Shown: positions 18,387 through 28,412, numbered from the stretch's first letter. The stretch is 64,000 nt of DNA from Paenibacillus protaetiae (GCF_004135365.1 NZ_CP035492.1:3282001-3346000), one strand, 5' to 3'. Made by a program: numbers and translations. Notes: generated by a model from the letters alone, not told the origin.

Positions 18387-19298
18387 TTAACCCGATGAGC
18401 GGCCAGCATGCTCCATGACGACTTCAATGAAAGACTGCAATTCTTTTATGAATGTTTTTGCGGGCTGCCCCATAAACTTATCTTTCCGATAAATGAGGCA
18501 TATATCCTGGCTTGGCGTAGGATTGAGCAGCGTAACTGCCGAGATGTTATCGCGGTTTAAATAATCGAGCAGCAATCGTGGAAGCACCGATGCTCCGATT
18601 CCTTGTTCGACGAAATTCAGAAGCGTCGATAACGTAGGAGCTGCGATCGGATTGTAGATGGAAATGCCTCTTGCTTGGCAGCAAGAATGGAGAATCTTCG
18701 TAATCTGATGCTCCGGACCGAACATGACCATCTTTAACTGCTGCAGCTGCTCGAAGGGGATCGCCTTTGATTTCGCAAGCGGGTGATCCGAATGGATGGC
18801 TAAAGCAAACTCTTCATGAAACAAAGGGATGATAGAGATTCGATCGTCCGGATTCGAAGGCACCGTCGTAACTCCAAGGTCTCTTGTGCCCTCAACAACC
18901 TCTTCATATACATTCATAGTCTCGGTTACTTGAATGGTAAGCTTGGGGTATGCAAGATGGAAGTTGACTAGAAGCGCGTCGAATAGAAGGTCGCCATCGC
19001 CGGGTAATATGCCAATGTCCAGCCGTCCGCCTTCCATCCGCTTAAGATCGGCTATAGCCCCCTTCACATAGTCAATGCGTTCGAAAATCATTCCGCATTG
19101 CTCCAATAAAATGCTGCCGGCTTCCGTTAAGGCGATCCGCTTGCCGATACGGTCGAATAGAGGCAGTCCGAGCTCATTCTCCAAAAACTTAATTTGCTGG
19201 CTCAAATTCGACTGCGTGGTACACAGGTTTTCTGCTGCCCTGGAGAAATGCATCTCCTTGCATACGGCAGCAAAATATTCAAGCTGTCTAAGTTCCAT
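18387..19298 (-). CDS. LysR family transcriptional regulator (CynR-like)
   Basis: The N-terminal HTH reads MELRQLEYFAAVCKEMHFSR, then AAENLCTTQSNLSQQIKFLE. The effector domain (GRLDIGILPGDGD, LALAIHSDHPL-like segments, GIGASVLPRLL) completes a 303-residue protein. ATG 19298 has GGAGGG eight bases upstream; an in-frame TTG at 19304 is less likely. It is divergent from the DinB/hydrolase pair. A 17-bp near-palindrome, CCGAT-tgaattc-ATCGG at 19341-19357, is a candidate binding site. Confidence 0.92.
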   Translation of the reverse strand: MELRQLEYFAAVCKEMHFSRAAENLCTTQSNLSQQIKFLENELGLPLFDRIGKRIALTEAGSILLEQCGMIFERIDYVKGAIADLKRMEGGRLDIGILPGDGDLLFDALLVNFHLAYPKLTIQVTETMNVYEEVVEGTRDLGVTTVPSNPDDRISIIPLFHEEFALAIHSDHPLAKSKAIPFEQLQQLKMVMFGPEHQITKILHSCCQARGISIYNPIAAPTLSTLLNFVEQGIGASVLPRLLLDYLNRDNISAVTLLNPTPSQDICLIYRKDKFMGQPAKTFIKELQSFIEVVMEHAGRSSG

Positions 19299-19437
19299 TC
19301 CCAATTCCCTCCTTCTATTCGCCTGCCTTCATTACTAAAACCGATTGAATTCATCGGAATCTCGTGATTGTTGCTTTGCGCTGCAAAAGGTACCCTTTAG
19401 ATGCAAGCAAACCACATTATCGGGAGGCGTATGAATA

Positions 19438-19914
19438 ATGGCACAATCAATCGTGAACACAGGAAAAGTATTGCGTCAAATTGTAATCGGGCAGATTCAG
19501 AGCATTTCGGAGGCGCAATTCGACATTCAACCGAAAGGCTTCAACAATACAATCCGCTGGAATGCCGGCCACATCATTTATTGGATGGACCAATACATCA
19601 CGTTGTCCTTCGGGCTCCCATCCGCGATTCCTGCACCATACGGGACGCTGTTTAACTCGGGAACGAAACCGGCCGACTGGACGATCGCTCCGCCGTCCAA
19701 GGAACAATTGGTCGACATGTTAGCCGAACAGCTAGCCCGTCTTTCGGAGCTGCCGGCTGACGGGCTAGACAAAGCTTTGCGAACGCCGTTTGAAATGGGC
19801 CCATTCCGGTTCAACACAGCCGGCGAATTGTTCAACTTCGCTTTGATGCACGAAGCCATTCATCTGGGGGTCATTTCAAGCCTGATGAAAGCAAGCTCGG
19901 GAGGCGAAGCGTAG
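19438..19914 (+). CDS. DinB-family (four-helix metal-binding) protein
   Basis: The 158 residues have the DinB-like helical bundle: NTIRWNAGHIIYWMDQYI carrying the first His, and FALMHEAIHLGVISSL carrying the HExxH-like last pair. DinB-fold proteins include bacillithiol-dependent transferases, but many have unknown roles. GGGAGG precedes the ATG. Its stop overlaps the GTG start of the next gene by one base, so the two are translationally coupled. The divergent LysR gene is the likely regulator. Confidence 0.88.
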   Translation: MAQSIVNTGKVLRQIVIGQIQSISEAQFDIQPKGFNNTIRWNAGHIIYWMDQYITLSFGLPSAIPAPYGTLFNSGTKPADWTIAPPSKEQLVDMLAEQLARLSELPADGLDKALRTPFEMGPFRFNTAGELFNFALMHEAIHLGVISSLMKASSGGEA

Positions 19915-20717
19915 TGCCTTCGTTTATGTCCGACGGGATTGAACTTTATTATGAAGAAGAAGGCGCCGGGTTCCCTTTGGTCATGCTTCATGGGCTGATG
20001 TGGAGCGGAATGACGTTCCAGCGTGAAATAGACCGTTTAAAGGCGCATTATCGCGTTATCGCTTTAGATTCGCGCGGGCATGGGAAATCGGGCAAACCGC
20101 CCGTGTATACGTGGCAGGACCACGTACAAGACGTAATTGCTTTGCTGGATACTATCGGTATCGAGTCGTGTTATCTGCTGGGCGCATCAATGGGGAGTTA
20201 TATTGCCCAAGGGGTCGCCATCGCCGTTCCCCGCAGAATCAAGAAACTGGTGCTCATCGCGCCGAAAAGCAACGGGTTAACCTCTTCTATGCAAGAGATG
20301 CTGGAGCGCCATGCGGGAGCAATGAAAGATCTCGCTCTTGAAGATCAAATAGGCCGTGCTTTCAGCTATATGTTTCATAACCAGGCTGCGGTCCGGAAAG
20401 CGCTGACCGACTGGCATACCGGACAGGTGACGCTGAACGATCCCCAAGAGCAGGCGGCTGCAAACAAGGCGCTTGAAGGCTTTGATTTTCGGCATGATCT
20501 AAAGAACGTTACCGCTCAAACCTTAGTCATCAGCGGCAAACACGACGGTTTGAATCCGCCGGAACGAGGGCGGGAGGTTGCTTTGCTCATTCCCGATTCG
20601 GCCTTTGTCGAATTCCAGCATTCCGGCCATGCGCCGAGCATTGAAGAACCCGAACGTTTTCTGGAAGAAATAACGAATTTCCTTGCCTCAGCAGTTGAAT
20701 CGAAAATGTCCATTTAA
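19914..20717 (+). CDS. Alpha/beta hydrolase
   Basis: The 267 residues include the oxyanion motif HGLMWSG, the nucleophile elbow GASMGS, an acid in SGKHDGLNPP and the catalytic His in HSGHAPSIEEPE. The family includes esterases, haloperoxidase-like and C-C bond hydrolases; this one resembles 3-oxoadipate enol-lactonase-type proteins in length but cannot be assigned. It starts with GTG overlapping the DinB stop, with GGGAGG nine bases upstream. Confidence 0.9.
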   Translation: MPSFMSDGIELYYEEEGAGFPLVMLHGLMWSGMTFQREIDRLKAHYRVIALDSRGHGKSGKPPVYTWQDHVQDVIALLDTIGIESCYLLGASMGSYIAQGVAIAVPRRIKKLVLIAPKSNGLTSSMQEMLERHAGAMKDLALEDQIGRAFSYMFHNQAAVRKALTDWHTGQVTLNDPQEQAAANKALEGFDFRHDLKNVTAQTLVISGKHDGLNPPERGREVALLIPDSAFVEFQHSGHAPSIEEPERFLEEITNFLASAVESKMSI

Positions 20718-21053
20718 TACCAAGTATGACTCGTATTATAAGGGATGCCGGAGTTTTAGCCAAGTTTCCTTTGCCCCGGCATTCGTCTTCGGGTGCAGGC
20801 TTCCAGAGCCAGATTGCAGTAGCCATCCATGGAGGATGCACGCAGACGGTAGGTTCAAAGAAGTCGGTATTTCTGTATGCGGACGTGTCCCGTGTTCAGT
20901 TTAAATACGAGGTTCGCATTACACAGCCTGCCGACAGCCGTTTCATAACGAATGTATTTGGCGTAACGAAGATGCCGTTCAAACCGCCAGCACGGCTTGG
21001 TCAAGATCGGGAAGTAAAACGGAAGGAGCATCGTTCTCGAAGGTTATTCAACC
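20718..21053. other. Long non-coding stretch without recognised gene
   Basis: A frame of 122 codons (20726-21094) is open here, but it lacks a ribosome site, matches no family I know and runs through the perfect terminator at its 3' end. I read it as non-coding or a decayed gene. Nothing else is visible up to the terminator. Confidence 0.4.
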
Positions 21054-21093
21054 AAAAGCAGGAATCGGGGTCGCCCGATTCCTGCTTTTTTTA
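21054..21093 (+). terminator. Strong intrinsic terminator
   Basis: AGCAGGAATCGGG pairs with CCCGATTCCTGCT around a 4-nt loop and is followed by seven T. It ends transcription from the DinB/hydrolase side. The A-run on the other side could make it bidirectional. Confidence 0.85.
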
Positions 21094-21380
21094 ATTAGTC
21101 TTGCGTTCGCGGGAAATCAATTTGGCCGGTTTAAGACAGTGTTATTTTATAATCTCTGTGAAGGACAGGAATTTATGGTAGCGGTGTCGAATTAGTTCGA
21201 ATTGCTCAATTTATGCCTAATTTTTGGGAAAATGTTGCGAAGAATGTCGCAACCTAGTTGCGGATAGAGGGTTATTCCAATTCACTGCCTGTGGCGGGGC
21301 GGTGGGCGAAGATTGAATGTATGCGATTCATTTTGCACGAAGGATATTCCACCAGACAAAGGTTAAAGGAGTGCTTCAAA

Positions 21381-24283
21381 ATGAAAAAGAAGTTTTCAAA
21401 GCGGCTGCTTCTTCCATTAGGATTAAGCTTGCTCTTGACCAATGCATTCGCTTCAGCGGCATCTGCTGCGCCTGCCGTCCCATCCGCCGCGGTAGCCGCA
21501 GGATATGTATCCGCCGCAACTTCGGGTGACTTTGATGATCTGGCGGGTATTGACGATGAGCTAAAGGCCAAAATTGATGCTTTGCTGGCCCAAGGCGTAT
21601 TTCAAGGCGTCGGTGACGGCACCTTTGGTATTGACCAGAACATGACCCGGTCTCAATTCTCTAAAGTTCTTGACCTCATCTACAATGTGGACGTTGATAT
21701 GGCGGTCCAAACCTCGTCTTTTAGCGATGTGCAAGTAAGCGATGCCGCTAACGGATGGGCGATTCCTTACATTGAAGCGGCGAAAAAAGCGGGACTTCTT
21801 ACCGGCATGACCACCACGACATATGCGCCAAGCGCAAATGTTACCTTGGGCCAATTGGCGGCTGCGTTGGATCGCGGACTAGGTTATCAGCCCGATTTAA
21901 CCGGCACACCTTGGTATGCAGATGCCGTTCAACAAGCGATCTCAAACAGAATTTTGCCTGAAGGAATTGACGGATCTCGGATTGCTACACGTGCTGACCT
22001 GGTCGTAGGTGCTTTTAGCGGACAACAAGCCTATCAAGCGAGTACAGATGCCGCTGATGGTAGCGCGACTGTATCCTCTGACACTTCAGGCAGCCGTCCG
22101 AAGTTGTCTATTACCCAGGCAAAACAAGTAGGCGCCCAAAAATTTTATGTAGGTTTCAATTTGCACACAGACCCATCGACTATCCGCCTGTCTGTCACGA
22201 AGGACGGCATCCCGGTGGATGCACAGGCTGTCCCTGATGCGTTAAACGGCTACACTTTAAACCTCGCAAGCCATGTACAAAGCGGAAATTACGTCATTAC
22301 GGCAAGCAGCGCGAATATGCCAATGGGTACAAGCTCCGCCACCTTGACGGCTGCTGCTGAGACGGCTGTCAAGATGGAATGGATCGGGTCTTCGGATACG
22401 ATAGCCAAAGCTTCCCGGGTCCAAATTCCGTTTAAGATTACTAATCAGTTCGGCGAAACGATGCAAGATGCATCCGATGTTTCCGTTATGGCTACAGCCC
22501 CCGCCGTTATCGACTCGGCTCGCATGGCGGTTATCGTTGATACTTCATCTCCGGACTTACAGTCTAATCAGTCGGTAGTTTCTATCAGCTTGGTGAATGA
22601 GGACGCCCGAATTTCACTCTCCAAAAATTACAAGGTTGGAACAGCGCCATTGGTTGCAAAAATAGAAATGGAAGGCGCGCTTCGTGACAACAATGGGGAA
22701 GAGGTACCGCAAGCCGATGGTTCCAGCTCGGCTTATCATGTGGACTTCACCGCGTATGATCAATACGGCAGCTCGATATTGCCGTCCGAGACGCTCTTGA
22801 CGGATCAGATTCAAGCGATCTTCACGCCTTATAACGCCGATATCTCGGCTGGAGAGGTAGAAGAGGCGGCTGCCGGCGAACCTGGCAGCTTCTCGTTGCC
22901 GATCTTATTAAATTGGGAGAGCTACGATGTAGTTGCCCCAGCCAATTACAATTTGCAGCTGTTCTGGCAGGGAGCTAGCGCCACTCAGGTTATCCATGTA
23001 GCTCCAGCGGCACGGCAAATACCTAAAACAATGGAGATTAAAGGTTCCTTCCGCGATGAGAACGGGCAAGAAGTGACGCAATTGTTTAAGGATATTCCCT
23101 ATCATTTGAATTTAGATATGTATGATCAACAAGGCAATAAGATAACGTCATTGCCGTCCCTGCTGTCGGCCTTGTCATCCACGACTCAACTCGCCGTATC
23201 GGGGCTTGACGGTTATGGGACGCTAACGGCGGCGCTTGCCGGCGAGCCGGGCGCGTTCTCTTTGCCGGTCATGTTCACATCGGCAAGGGGCGTAAACTCG
23301 GTAATGACGATTACTTTGTATACGGCCACCGCTAATATGAGTTATGTTGACCCCCATATATTAACAATCCCTGCAGTGGCGGCGCAGCTGGCGGCTGCAG
23401 TGCCGGCGGCTAGTCCTCCGGGGGATCTGTGGCGTCGGGCACGAGTGTAACGCTGAGTGATGCGACGCCGGGGGCAACGATCTACTACACGACGGATGGA
23501 AGCACGCCAACGGTATCCAGTGCAGTGTACAGCTCACCGATCAGTATCACAAGCGCCGTTACCATTAAAGCGATCGCAGTGAAAAGCGGCTACGCTAACA
23601 GCGGTGTCATGTCAGCTTCATATCAAATAGCGCTTCCGCAAGCCGAGATGCCTTCCGTGAGCATGACTGACTCGGGCAGTATGGTTCTTGTTGCATTAAG
23701 TACGGAAACGCCTGGTGCGACGATTTATTATACGACAGACGGCAACGATCCATCGGATCATCCGCAAAATGACCTGTCCACTTTTATGTACAACGGCCCT
23801 ATCCTGATCGCGAGCAGCCTTACGATTAAAGCGATCGCCGTAAAAGAAGGTCTGGCAAACAGCCATGTATTGACAGTGCCGATTACGGTAGATCCGAGCG
23901 TACAGCCGTTTGGTATCACAGCTCTGGATTATCTTGGCCCGGATTCCGATGATGCATCCAAAAGTCTTCTCAAGGTAACGTTCAGCAAAGCCGTCGATCT
24001 GGCTACAGCAACGAATGCGGACAATTATTACGTTCAAAGCATGTCAGGAACGGAAGGAATGCCTGGAATGCCGGGAATGGGAGGCATGCCTGCTTCTATT
24101 GCCGTTTACTCAGCCGATCCAGGCAGTGCGGACAACGAAATTATACTGCAAGTCGACAGTCTGGCGGATTTAGCGTCCGGCACTTATATCACGATGTTCG
24201 TCCATAGCATTCAGTCGAAGGACTTGAGTGAACTGATCCAGTCCGGTGCTGCCGATAGCTATGCGGGATTTATAATGCCGTAA
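21381..24283 (+). CDS. SLH-domain surface protein with CHB_HEX repeats, frameshifted
   Basis: The ATG at 21381 has AAAGGAG nine bases upstream and starts a signal peptide (MKKKFSKRLLLPLG to about residue 28, ending ASAASAA). SLH modules follow (LLAQGVFQGVGDGTFG, AAKKAGLLTGMT, AISNRILPEG), anchoring the protein to secondary wall polymer. Middle Ig-like beta domains come next. The first frame ends at 23450, but a second frame to 24283 encodes two chitobiase/hexosaminidase C-terminal-type repeats (PGATIYYTTDGSTP, TIKAIAVK) and a GMPGMPGMGGM loop. Adding one G to the GGGGG run 23420-23424 joins them into a protein of about 966 residues. It is probably an S-layer-associated adhesin or scaffold. 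Confidence 0.85.
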
Positions 24284-24298
24284 TAAAGATCATAATTA

Positions 24299-24342
24299 AA
24301 CAAAGAAGGAACCCGGTTACTGCCCGGGTTCCTTCTTTGTTT
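24299..24342. terminator. Bidirectional terminator between convergent genes
   Basis: An 18-bp arm beginning AACAAAGAAGG pairs almost perfectly with its partner ending CCTTCTTTGTT around a short loop. It lies between the ends of the SLH gene and the minus-strand MATE gene and serves both. Confidence 0.85.
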
Positions 24343-24349
24343 AATCCTT

Positions 24350-25711
24350 CTACTGCGCTAAGCTCTCCAGATCCGGCTCCAGCTTGTTCCGCAAAATAAA
24401 CAGCATGGCGGCGCCAACAAGGAAGGCGGCAGCATCCGCGATGACGAGCGACCAGACTACCCCATGGAAGCCACTCAAATGATTGGCGATAAACAGCACC
24501 GGAATGAGCGTAACGCCTTGAATAATGGACATAATAAATGCAGCTGTTCCTTGCGCTGTAGCTTGGAAAATGCCCGTGAACAGCGTGGTCATTCCCGTAA
24601 TGAACAAGGACAGGAACGTAACATGCAAAATATAGCTGCCCATTTCAATTAATTGCGCGTCATTCGTAAATAAACCAATTAAGTTATCGGAAATCAGATA
24701 TACGATGATGCCGAACACGACAGCTAATGACACAATGCTTTTTATCGTAAACCCGATGGTGCTCTTCATGCGCAATTTATTAGCTGTAAACGTGAAGGCA
24801 ATAAGCGGTACGACTCCCTCGCACAAACCCATCAGAATAAACTCAGGAAATTGCAATAAACGGGATGAAATGCCGAAAGCCGCTACGGCTTGGTCGCCGT
24901 ATTCGACAAGAAAATGGTTAAAGATTAGAGACATGGCTCCTAAAAAGACGCTCATAATAAAGACAGGAACCCCGATTTTAAATACATTGCCCAGAATGTC
25001 CCTGGTTGCCTTAAACCATTGCAGAGAGATTGTTAAGAACGGGCTTTTAGCTCCCATATGGAAGGCGTAATAAGCACTTGCAACCAAGTTCGAAATGACG
25101 GTAGCAGACGCAACGCCGTTCACGCCCCAATGGAATACGAAGATGGCTAACGCATCAAGGATCATATTGACAACCACACTGAGAATCATACCGGTCATCG
25201 ACGTGATGGCTGCGCCCTCCGAGCGTACGATGTTTTCCAGCGTAAAGAACAATACGACAACCGGCGAGCCAAGCAGCATAATTCTGACATAGTCCTTTGT
25301 GAATCCGAAGGATTCAGGAGTTGCGCCCAGTGCGTGTACGATTGGATCCATCAACGGGAGGCCGGCGGCTATGACGAGAAGGCCGAGAAGTAAACTGCTG
25401 TAAAAGGCAAATGAAGACACACGCTTAACGTCATCATATTTTTTCTCGCCCATCAAACGGGAGATGAATGTGCCGCTGCCCATGCCGATCAGGTTGCCTA
25501 GCGCCATAATGATTGCGAATAACGGCAGCGTAAGTGCGAGAGCGGTTAGCATAGCGGTATTGTGGAGCGTGCCAAGGAAATACGCGTTCAATATGGAATA
25601 AATGACACTCATTGACGTGCCCAGCATCATCGGTACAGCGAAGTGAGCGACGGCTTTTGCGACCGGTGCTTTTTCAAAGTAATGGAGGTTTTCTGCATCC
25701 ACACGGATCAC
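24350..25711 (-). CDS. MATE family efflux transporter
   Basis: The 453-residue protein has twelve hydrophobic segments in two similar halves, typical of MATE/NorM drug:Na+ or H+ antiporters (VAHFAVPMMLGTSMSVIYSI, then GMGSGTFISRLMGEK; second half GICEG-like region VVPLIAFTFTANK). It starts with GTG at 25711, with a weak purine-rich ribosome site. A TTTACA-N17-TAACAT promoter can be read on the minus strand at about 25763-25791. The gene is divergent from a TetR regulator with three shared operator-like sites, so efflux is probably substrate-induced. Confidence 0.93.
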   Translation of the reverse strand: MIRVDAENLHYFEKAPVAKAVAHFAVPMMLGTSMSVIYSILNAYFLGTLHNTAMLTALALTLPLFAIIMALGNLIGMGSGTFISRLMGEKKYDDVKRVSSFAFYSSLLLGLLVIAAGLPLMDPIVHALGATPESFGFTKDYVRIMLLGSPVVVLFFTLENIVRSEGAAITSMTGMILSVVVNMILDALAIFVFHWGVNGVASATVISNLVASAYYAFHMGAKSPFLTISLQWFKATRDILGNVFKIGVPVFIMSVFLGAMSLIFNHFLVEYGDQAVAAFGISSRLLQFPEFILMGLCEGVVPLIAFTFTANKLRMKSTIGFTIKSIVSLAVVFGIIVYLISDNLIGLFTNDAQLIEMGSYILHVTFLSLFITGMTTLFTGIFQATAQGTAAFIMSIIQGVTLIPVLFIANHLSGFHGVVWSLVIADAAAFLVGAAMLFILRNKLEPDLESLAQ

Positions 25712-25730
25712 TTCTTTCTTTTTAGGTTAT

Positions 25731-25812
25731 CTAACAGTGTTAGTTTGTGCCTTACAGTGTTAGATGTTATCATGATTGTAGCGACTTGTAAAGGATAAAC
25801 TTACACTGTTAG
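25731..25812. promoter_or_regulatory. Three TetR operator-like repeats
   Basis: Three 13-bp sites share one pattern: CTAACAGTGTTAG (25731-25743), CTTACAGTGTTAG (25751-25763) and CTTACACTGTTAG (25800-25812). The first is a perfect palindrome around its central base. They flank the predicted promoters of both the MATE and TetR genes; the third overlaps a TTGTAA-N17-TTAGAT promoter for the regulator. This is a textbook layout for TetR autoregulation and pump repression. Confidence 0.75.
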
Positions 25813-25831
25813 ATAAAAAGGGCGGATAGGG

Positions 25832-26512
25832 ATGAAAAAACAGCAGCCTCAGATTTCGGAGGATAAAATTTTAGAAGTGTCCTGGGAGCTTCTGGGAGAG
25901 GATGGCATCGAGAAATTCAGCATGAGGCGGTTAGCGGACCGTCTGGGGATTCAGGCTCCCTCTCTGTATTGGTACTTCAAGAGCAAGCAGAATCTTTACC
26001 AGCGTCTCGCCAACGATGTATCCAAAAAGATTCTGGAGGAGTTCCACTCCGATGGAGACTGGAAGGAGCAGCTGGAGGAACTCGCGGTAACGGTACGGCG
26101 CGTGCTTCAGCGTTACCCTTGCTCCACCCAGCTCATGATGATGACGCTGCCGCATGAACCGGACATTATCCGTTTTACGAACCGGATGCTGCTTTGCGTG
26201 GAGTCGACGCCGCTTGAGCAAGCGCAGAAAATGCAAGTGGTGACGACGCTTTTGAACTATGTTTTTTACTTCGTTCTGGACGATTATCAGCATGAGCGCA
26301 ACGTCTCCGCCATACTTGAGGACAAGAGAGAAGCTCCGGGCGACGAGATGATCCGCCTTCTGGACACGATGAGCGAGACAGATGCGGGGCTGTTCCGGAG
26401 AATGTTCAAGAATGGGCTGTTCGAGCTGATGGGGACCGATACGGCGTTTGAATTCGGGGTGAGGCTAATATTGCTCGGGATTGAACAAATCATGAAAGAG
26501 CAGGAGAACTAG
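25832..26512 (+). CDS. TetR family regulator of the MATE pump
   Basis: The 226-residue protein has the HTH segment FSMRRLADRLGIQAPSLYWYFKSK near residues 30-53, close to the true TetR class (RRLADxLGIQxPxLYWHVKNK). The C-terminal domain is TetR_C-like. It lies divergent from the MATE gene with three operator-like sites between. A methyltransferase gene follows 61 bases later and may be co-transcribed. Confidence 0.93.
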   Translation: MKKQQPQISEDKILEVSWELLGEDGIEKFSMRRLADRLGIQAPSLYWYFKSKQNLYQRLANDVSKKILEEFHSDGDWKEQLEELAVTVRRVLQRYPCSTQLMMMTLPHEPDIIRFTNRMLLCVESTPLEQAQKMQVVTTLLNYVFYFVLDDYQHERNVSAILEDKREAPGDEMIRLLDTMSETDAGLFRRMFKNGLFELMGTDTAFEFGVRLILLGIEQIMKEQEN

Positions 26513-26573
26513 GATGAACTACGCGCTTTCAGGTTCCAATCTGACGGGCTGCAGAATCTAAGGAGAGATGTGA

Positions 26574-27176
26574 ATGGGAAATACGGACAAATTCGAAATG
26601 ATCGCCGCCATGTATGATACGCCTGAAAGAATCCAGATCGCGAAGCTTTCAGCGGAGGCTATCGGGGAATACGTGAAGGATGCCAAAGGGAAGCAGGCTA
26701 TTGATTTTGGCTGCGGGACCGGTCTTGTTGGATTGAACTTGCTGCATGAATTTAATTCGGTGTTATTTCTGGACACATCACCAAACATGATTGATCAAGT
26801 TAAGCACAAAATTTCCAGGCTCGCTATTCAGAATGCCGATACGTTATGCTTTGACTTTGAAAAGGAAGGCTTGCCGGATTTGCATGCCGACTATATCTTC
26901 ATGGCCCAGGTTTTGCTGCATATCCCTGATGCCGAGCCTGTTTTATCCCGGTTATACGATGTTCTGAATGAAGGCGGACACCTGCTGATTGTTGACTTTG
27001 ACCGGAATGACAATGTCGTGTCGGACATCGTCCGCAACGGATTTGACCAAGCCGAGCTTAAGGAGCTGATGGTGAAAATAGGGTATAGGGATGTGCAGTC
27101 CAACACCTTCTATACAGGCAACAAAATATTTATGGGACAGGATGCGTCTATGTTTGTGCTTGATTCCCGGAAATAA
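26574..27176 (+). CDS. Class I SAM-dependent methyltransferase
   Basis: Motif I DFGCGTG is at residues 44-50, followed by LFLDTSPNMIDQVK, an acidic-loop CFDFEKEGL, and the post-motif FMAQVLLHIPD and GGHLLIVDFDRN. At 200 residues it is a compact methyltransferase of the UbiE/YcgJ type. AAGGAGAG precedes the ATG. The methyl acceptor is unknown. Its position downstream of the TetR regulator could point to detoxification by methylation, but this is only context. Confidence 0.9.
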   Translation: MGNTDKFEMIAAMYDTPERIQIAKLSAEAIGEYVKDAKGKQAIDFGCGTGLVGLNLLHEFNSVLFLDTSPNMIDQVKHKISRLAIQNADTLCFDFEKEGLPDLHADYIFMAQVLLHIPDAEPVLSRLYDVLNEGGHLLIVDFDRNDNVVSDIVRNGFDQAELKELMVKIGYRDVQSNTFYTGNKIFMGQDASMFVLDSRK

Positions 27177-27261
27177 ACGGGAAAAACGGCCGTTCGGTAA
27201 AGGGTTTGGTACGGCGGCGTCGTATAGATGAGAGAGGAAATAAAGAAAACGAGGGATGAAC

Positions 27262-27732
27262 ATGTCATATATCGTTGATTTTAAAAAGGTGTCTACAGTT
27301 GGTTTGGAGTCCTCGCCTGCAGCGGAAGCGCTGGCTGGCTTGCGTGCGAATGAAGCCCGATATTTCATGAACAAATACAATCATGAATTTACGGTTGTGC
27401 CGGCCAGCGAAAGCCAGGAGAACCTTGATTATGTGAACCGGGTTTTGAAAGAAGAGCGCAACATCGTGTTTGCGGCCAAACCATTGGAAACATCGCATTT
27501 TCAAGTGGAGAACATCCAATTCACGTATGTCTTTTATGAAGACGGCCTTGAGGTTAATGTCATGTATACGGTGGATGATCCGAAGAAACGGGCTGTCGGG
27601 TTCAAGCTTTCGGAGGGAATGGAAGTGCCGCAGGAACTGGAAGGGAAATTTAAGTTTGCCCGGCAGAAGTCCAAGCTTGCGGGAACGATCCGGGGGTCGT
27701 ATTTTGTCATCAAAGGCGAATACGGACGTTAA
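27262..27732 (+). CDS. Conserved-looking protein of unknown function
   Basis: I do not recognise this 156-residue protein. It is hydrophilic with mixed alpha/beta character, no signal peptide, no membrane segment and no Cys. It opens MSYIVDFKKVSTVGLESSPA and contains NEARYFMNKYNHEFTVVPAS, then FTYVFYEDGLEVNVMYTVDD. ATG 27262 is chosen over 27256 because GAGGG then lies 6 bases upstream. Codon use matches its neighbours, and a terminator follows directly, so it is very likely a real gene. It may be co-transcribed with the methyltransferase (85-bp gap). Confidence 0.7.
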   Translation: MSYIVDFKKVSTVGLESSPAAEALAGLRANEARYFMNKYNHEFTVVPASESQENLDYVNRVLKEERNIVFAAKPLETSHFQVENIQFTYVFYEDGLEVNVMYTVDDPKKRAVGFKLSEGMEVPQELEGKFKFARQKSKLAGTIRGSYFVIKGEYGR

Positions 27733-27763
27733 CCGCAAGCGGAACCATCCGATGCTGCAGCGG

Positions 27764-27801
27764 AAAGCCTCTAATCTGTAAGCCGGATTAGAGGCTTTAT
27801 T
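27764..27801. terminator. Bidirectional terminator
   Basis: AAAGCCTCTAATC pairs with GATTAGAGGCTTT around a 9-nt loop. It lies between the convergent unknown gene (+) and GNAT gene (-), with T or A runs on both sides. Confidence 0.8.
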
Positions 27802-27836
27802 CGATTACCGGATAGCAGTCGGCTTTATCGCGGTGA

Positions 27837-28412
27837 TCAGCTTAACAGCATAGCCATCATAACCACATTCATAAAAATTTTCGTAGATTCATGCATCAAA
27901 TAATGAGAGAGCAGCCCTTCTCTGCGGAAGCCCAATTTCTCCAATACTTTAAGTGAAGCCGCATTCTCAGGCAGAACCTCTGCTTGAATCCGGTGCAGCC
28001 CCGTCTCTTTTTTGCAGAAATCAAGAGCCGCCGTGAGGGCTTCGGTCATAAAACCTTTGTTCCAGAACGCCGTCTTCAGGTCATACGCAATCGTAAAAGG
28101 ATAACGCGGCGCATCTTCAAAGGTTCCTCGTATCGGCATAATGACGATCGTTCCAATAAGCTCCCGGTTATTATGCATAGAAATTCCCCAAGGAAGCATT
28201 ATTTTCTCCTCGAAGCCGTTATTCCAGAAACCGATCATTCTGACACATTCATCAATGGAACCAGGGCCATGCCAGTCCAAATATTGTTTGAATTTCGTGT
28301 CGTGATAAAAACCAAACAGGTCCTCGGCATCGGCAGCTGTCATTTGGCGCAGCACCAGCCGTTTTGTCCGGAGTTCCGGAAATGTGCTGAATAAATCATC
28401 CCGCTTGTTCAT
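27837..28412 (-). CDS. GNAT family N-acetyltransferase (RimJ/RimL type)
   Basis: The 191-residue protein opens TKRLVLRQMTAADAEDLFGF, then has the acetyl-CoA-binding region (MTEALTAALDFCKKE) and ENAASLKVLEKLGFRREGLL. This is the Acetyltransf_3 group, which acetylates ribosomal protein N-termini or small amines. AGGGG lies 11 bases before the ATG. It appears to be monocistronic. Confidence 0.9.
   Translation of the reverse strand: MNKRDDLFSTFPELRTKRLVLRQMTAADAEDLFGFYHDTKFKQYLDWHGPGSIDECVRMIGFWNNGFEEKIMLPWGISMHNNRELIGTIVIMPIRGTFEDAPRYPFTIAYDLKTAFWNKGFMTEALTAALDFCKKETGLHRIQAEVLPENAASLKVLEKLGFRREGLLSHYLMHESTKIFMNVVMMAMLLS

Noticed and set aside
20726-21094. 122-codon open frame after the alpha/beta hydrolase gene
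   Set aside because: It has no ribosome site and no family, and its last codons are the stem of a perfect terminator.
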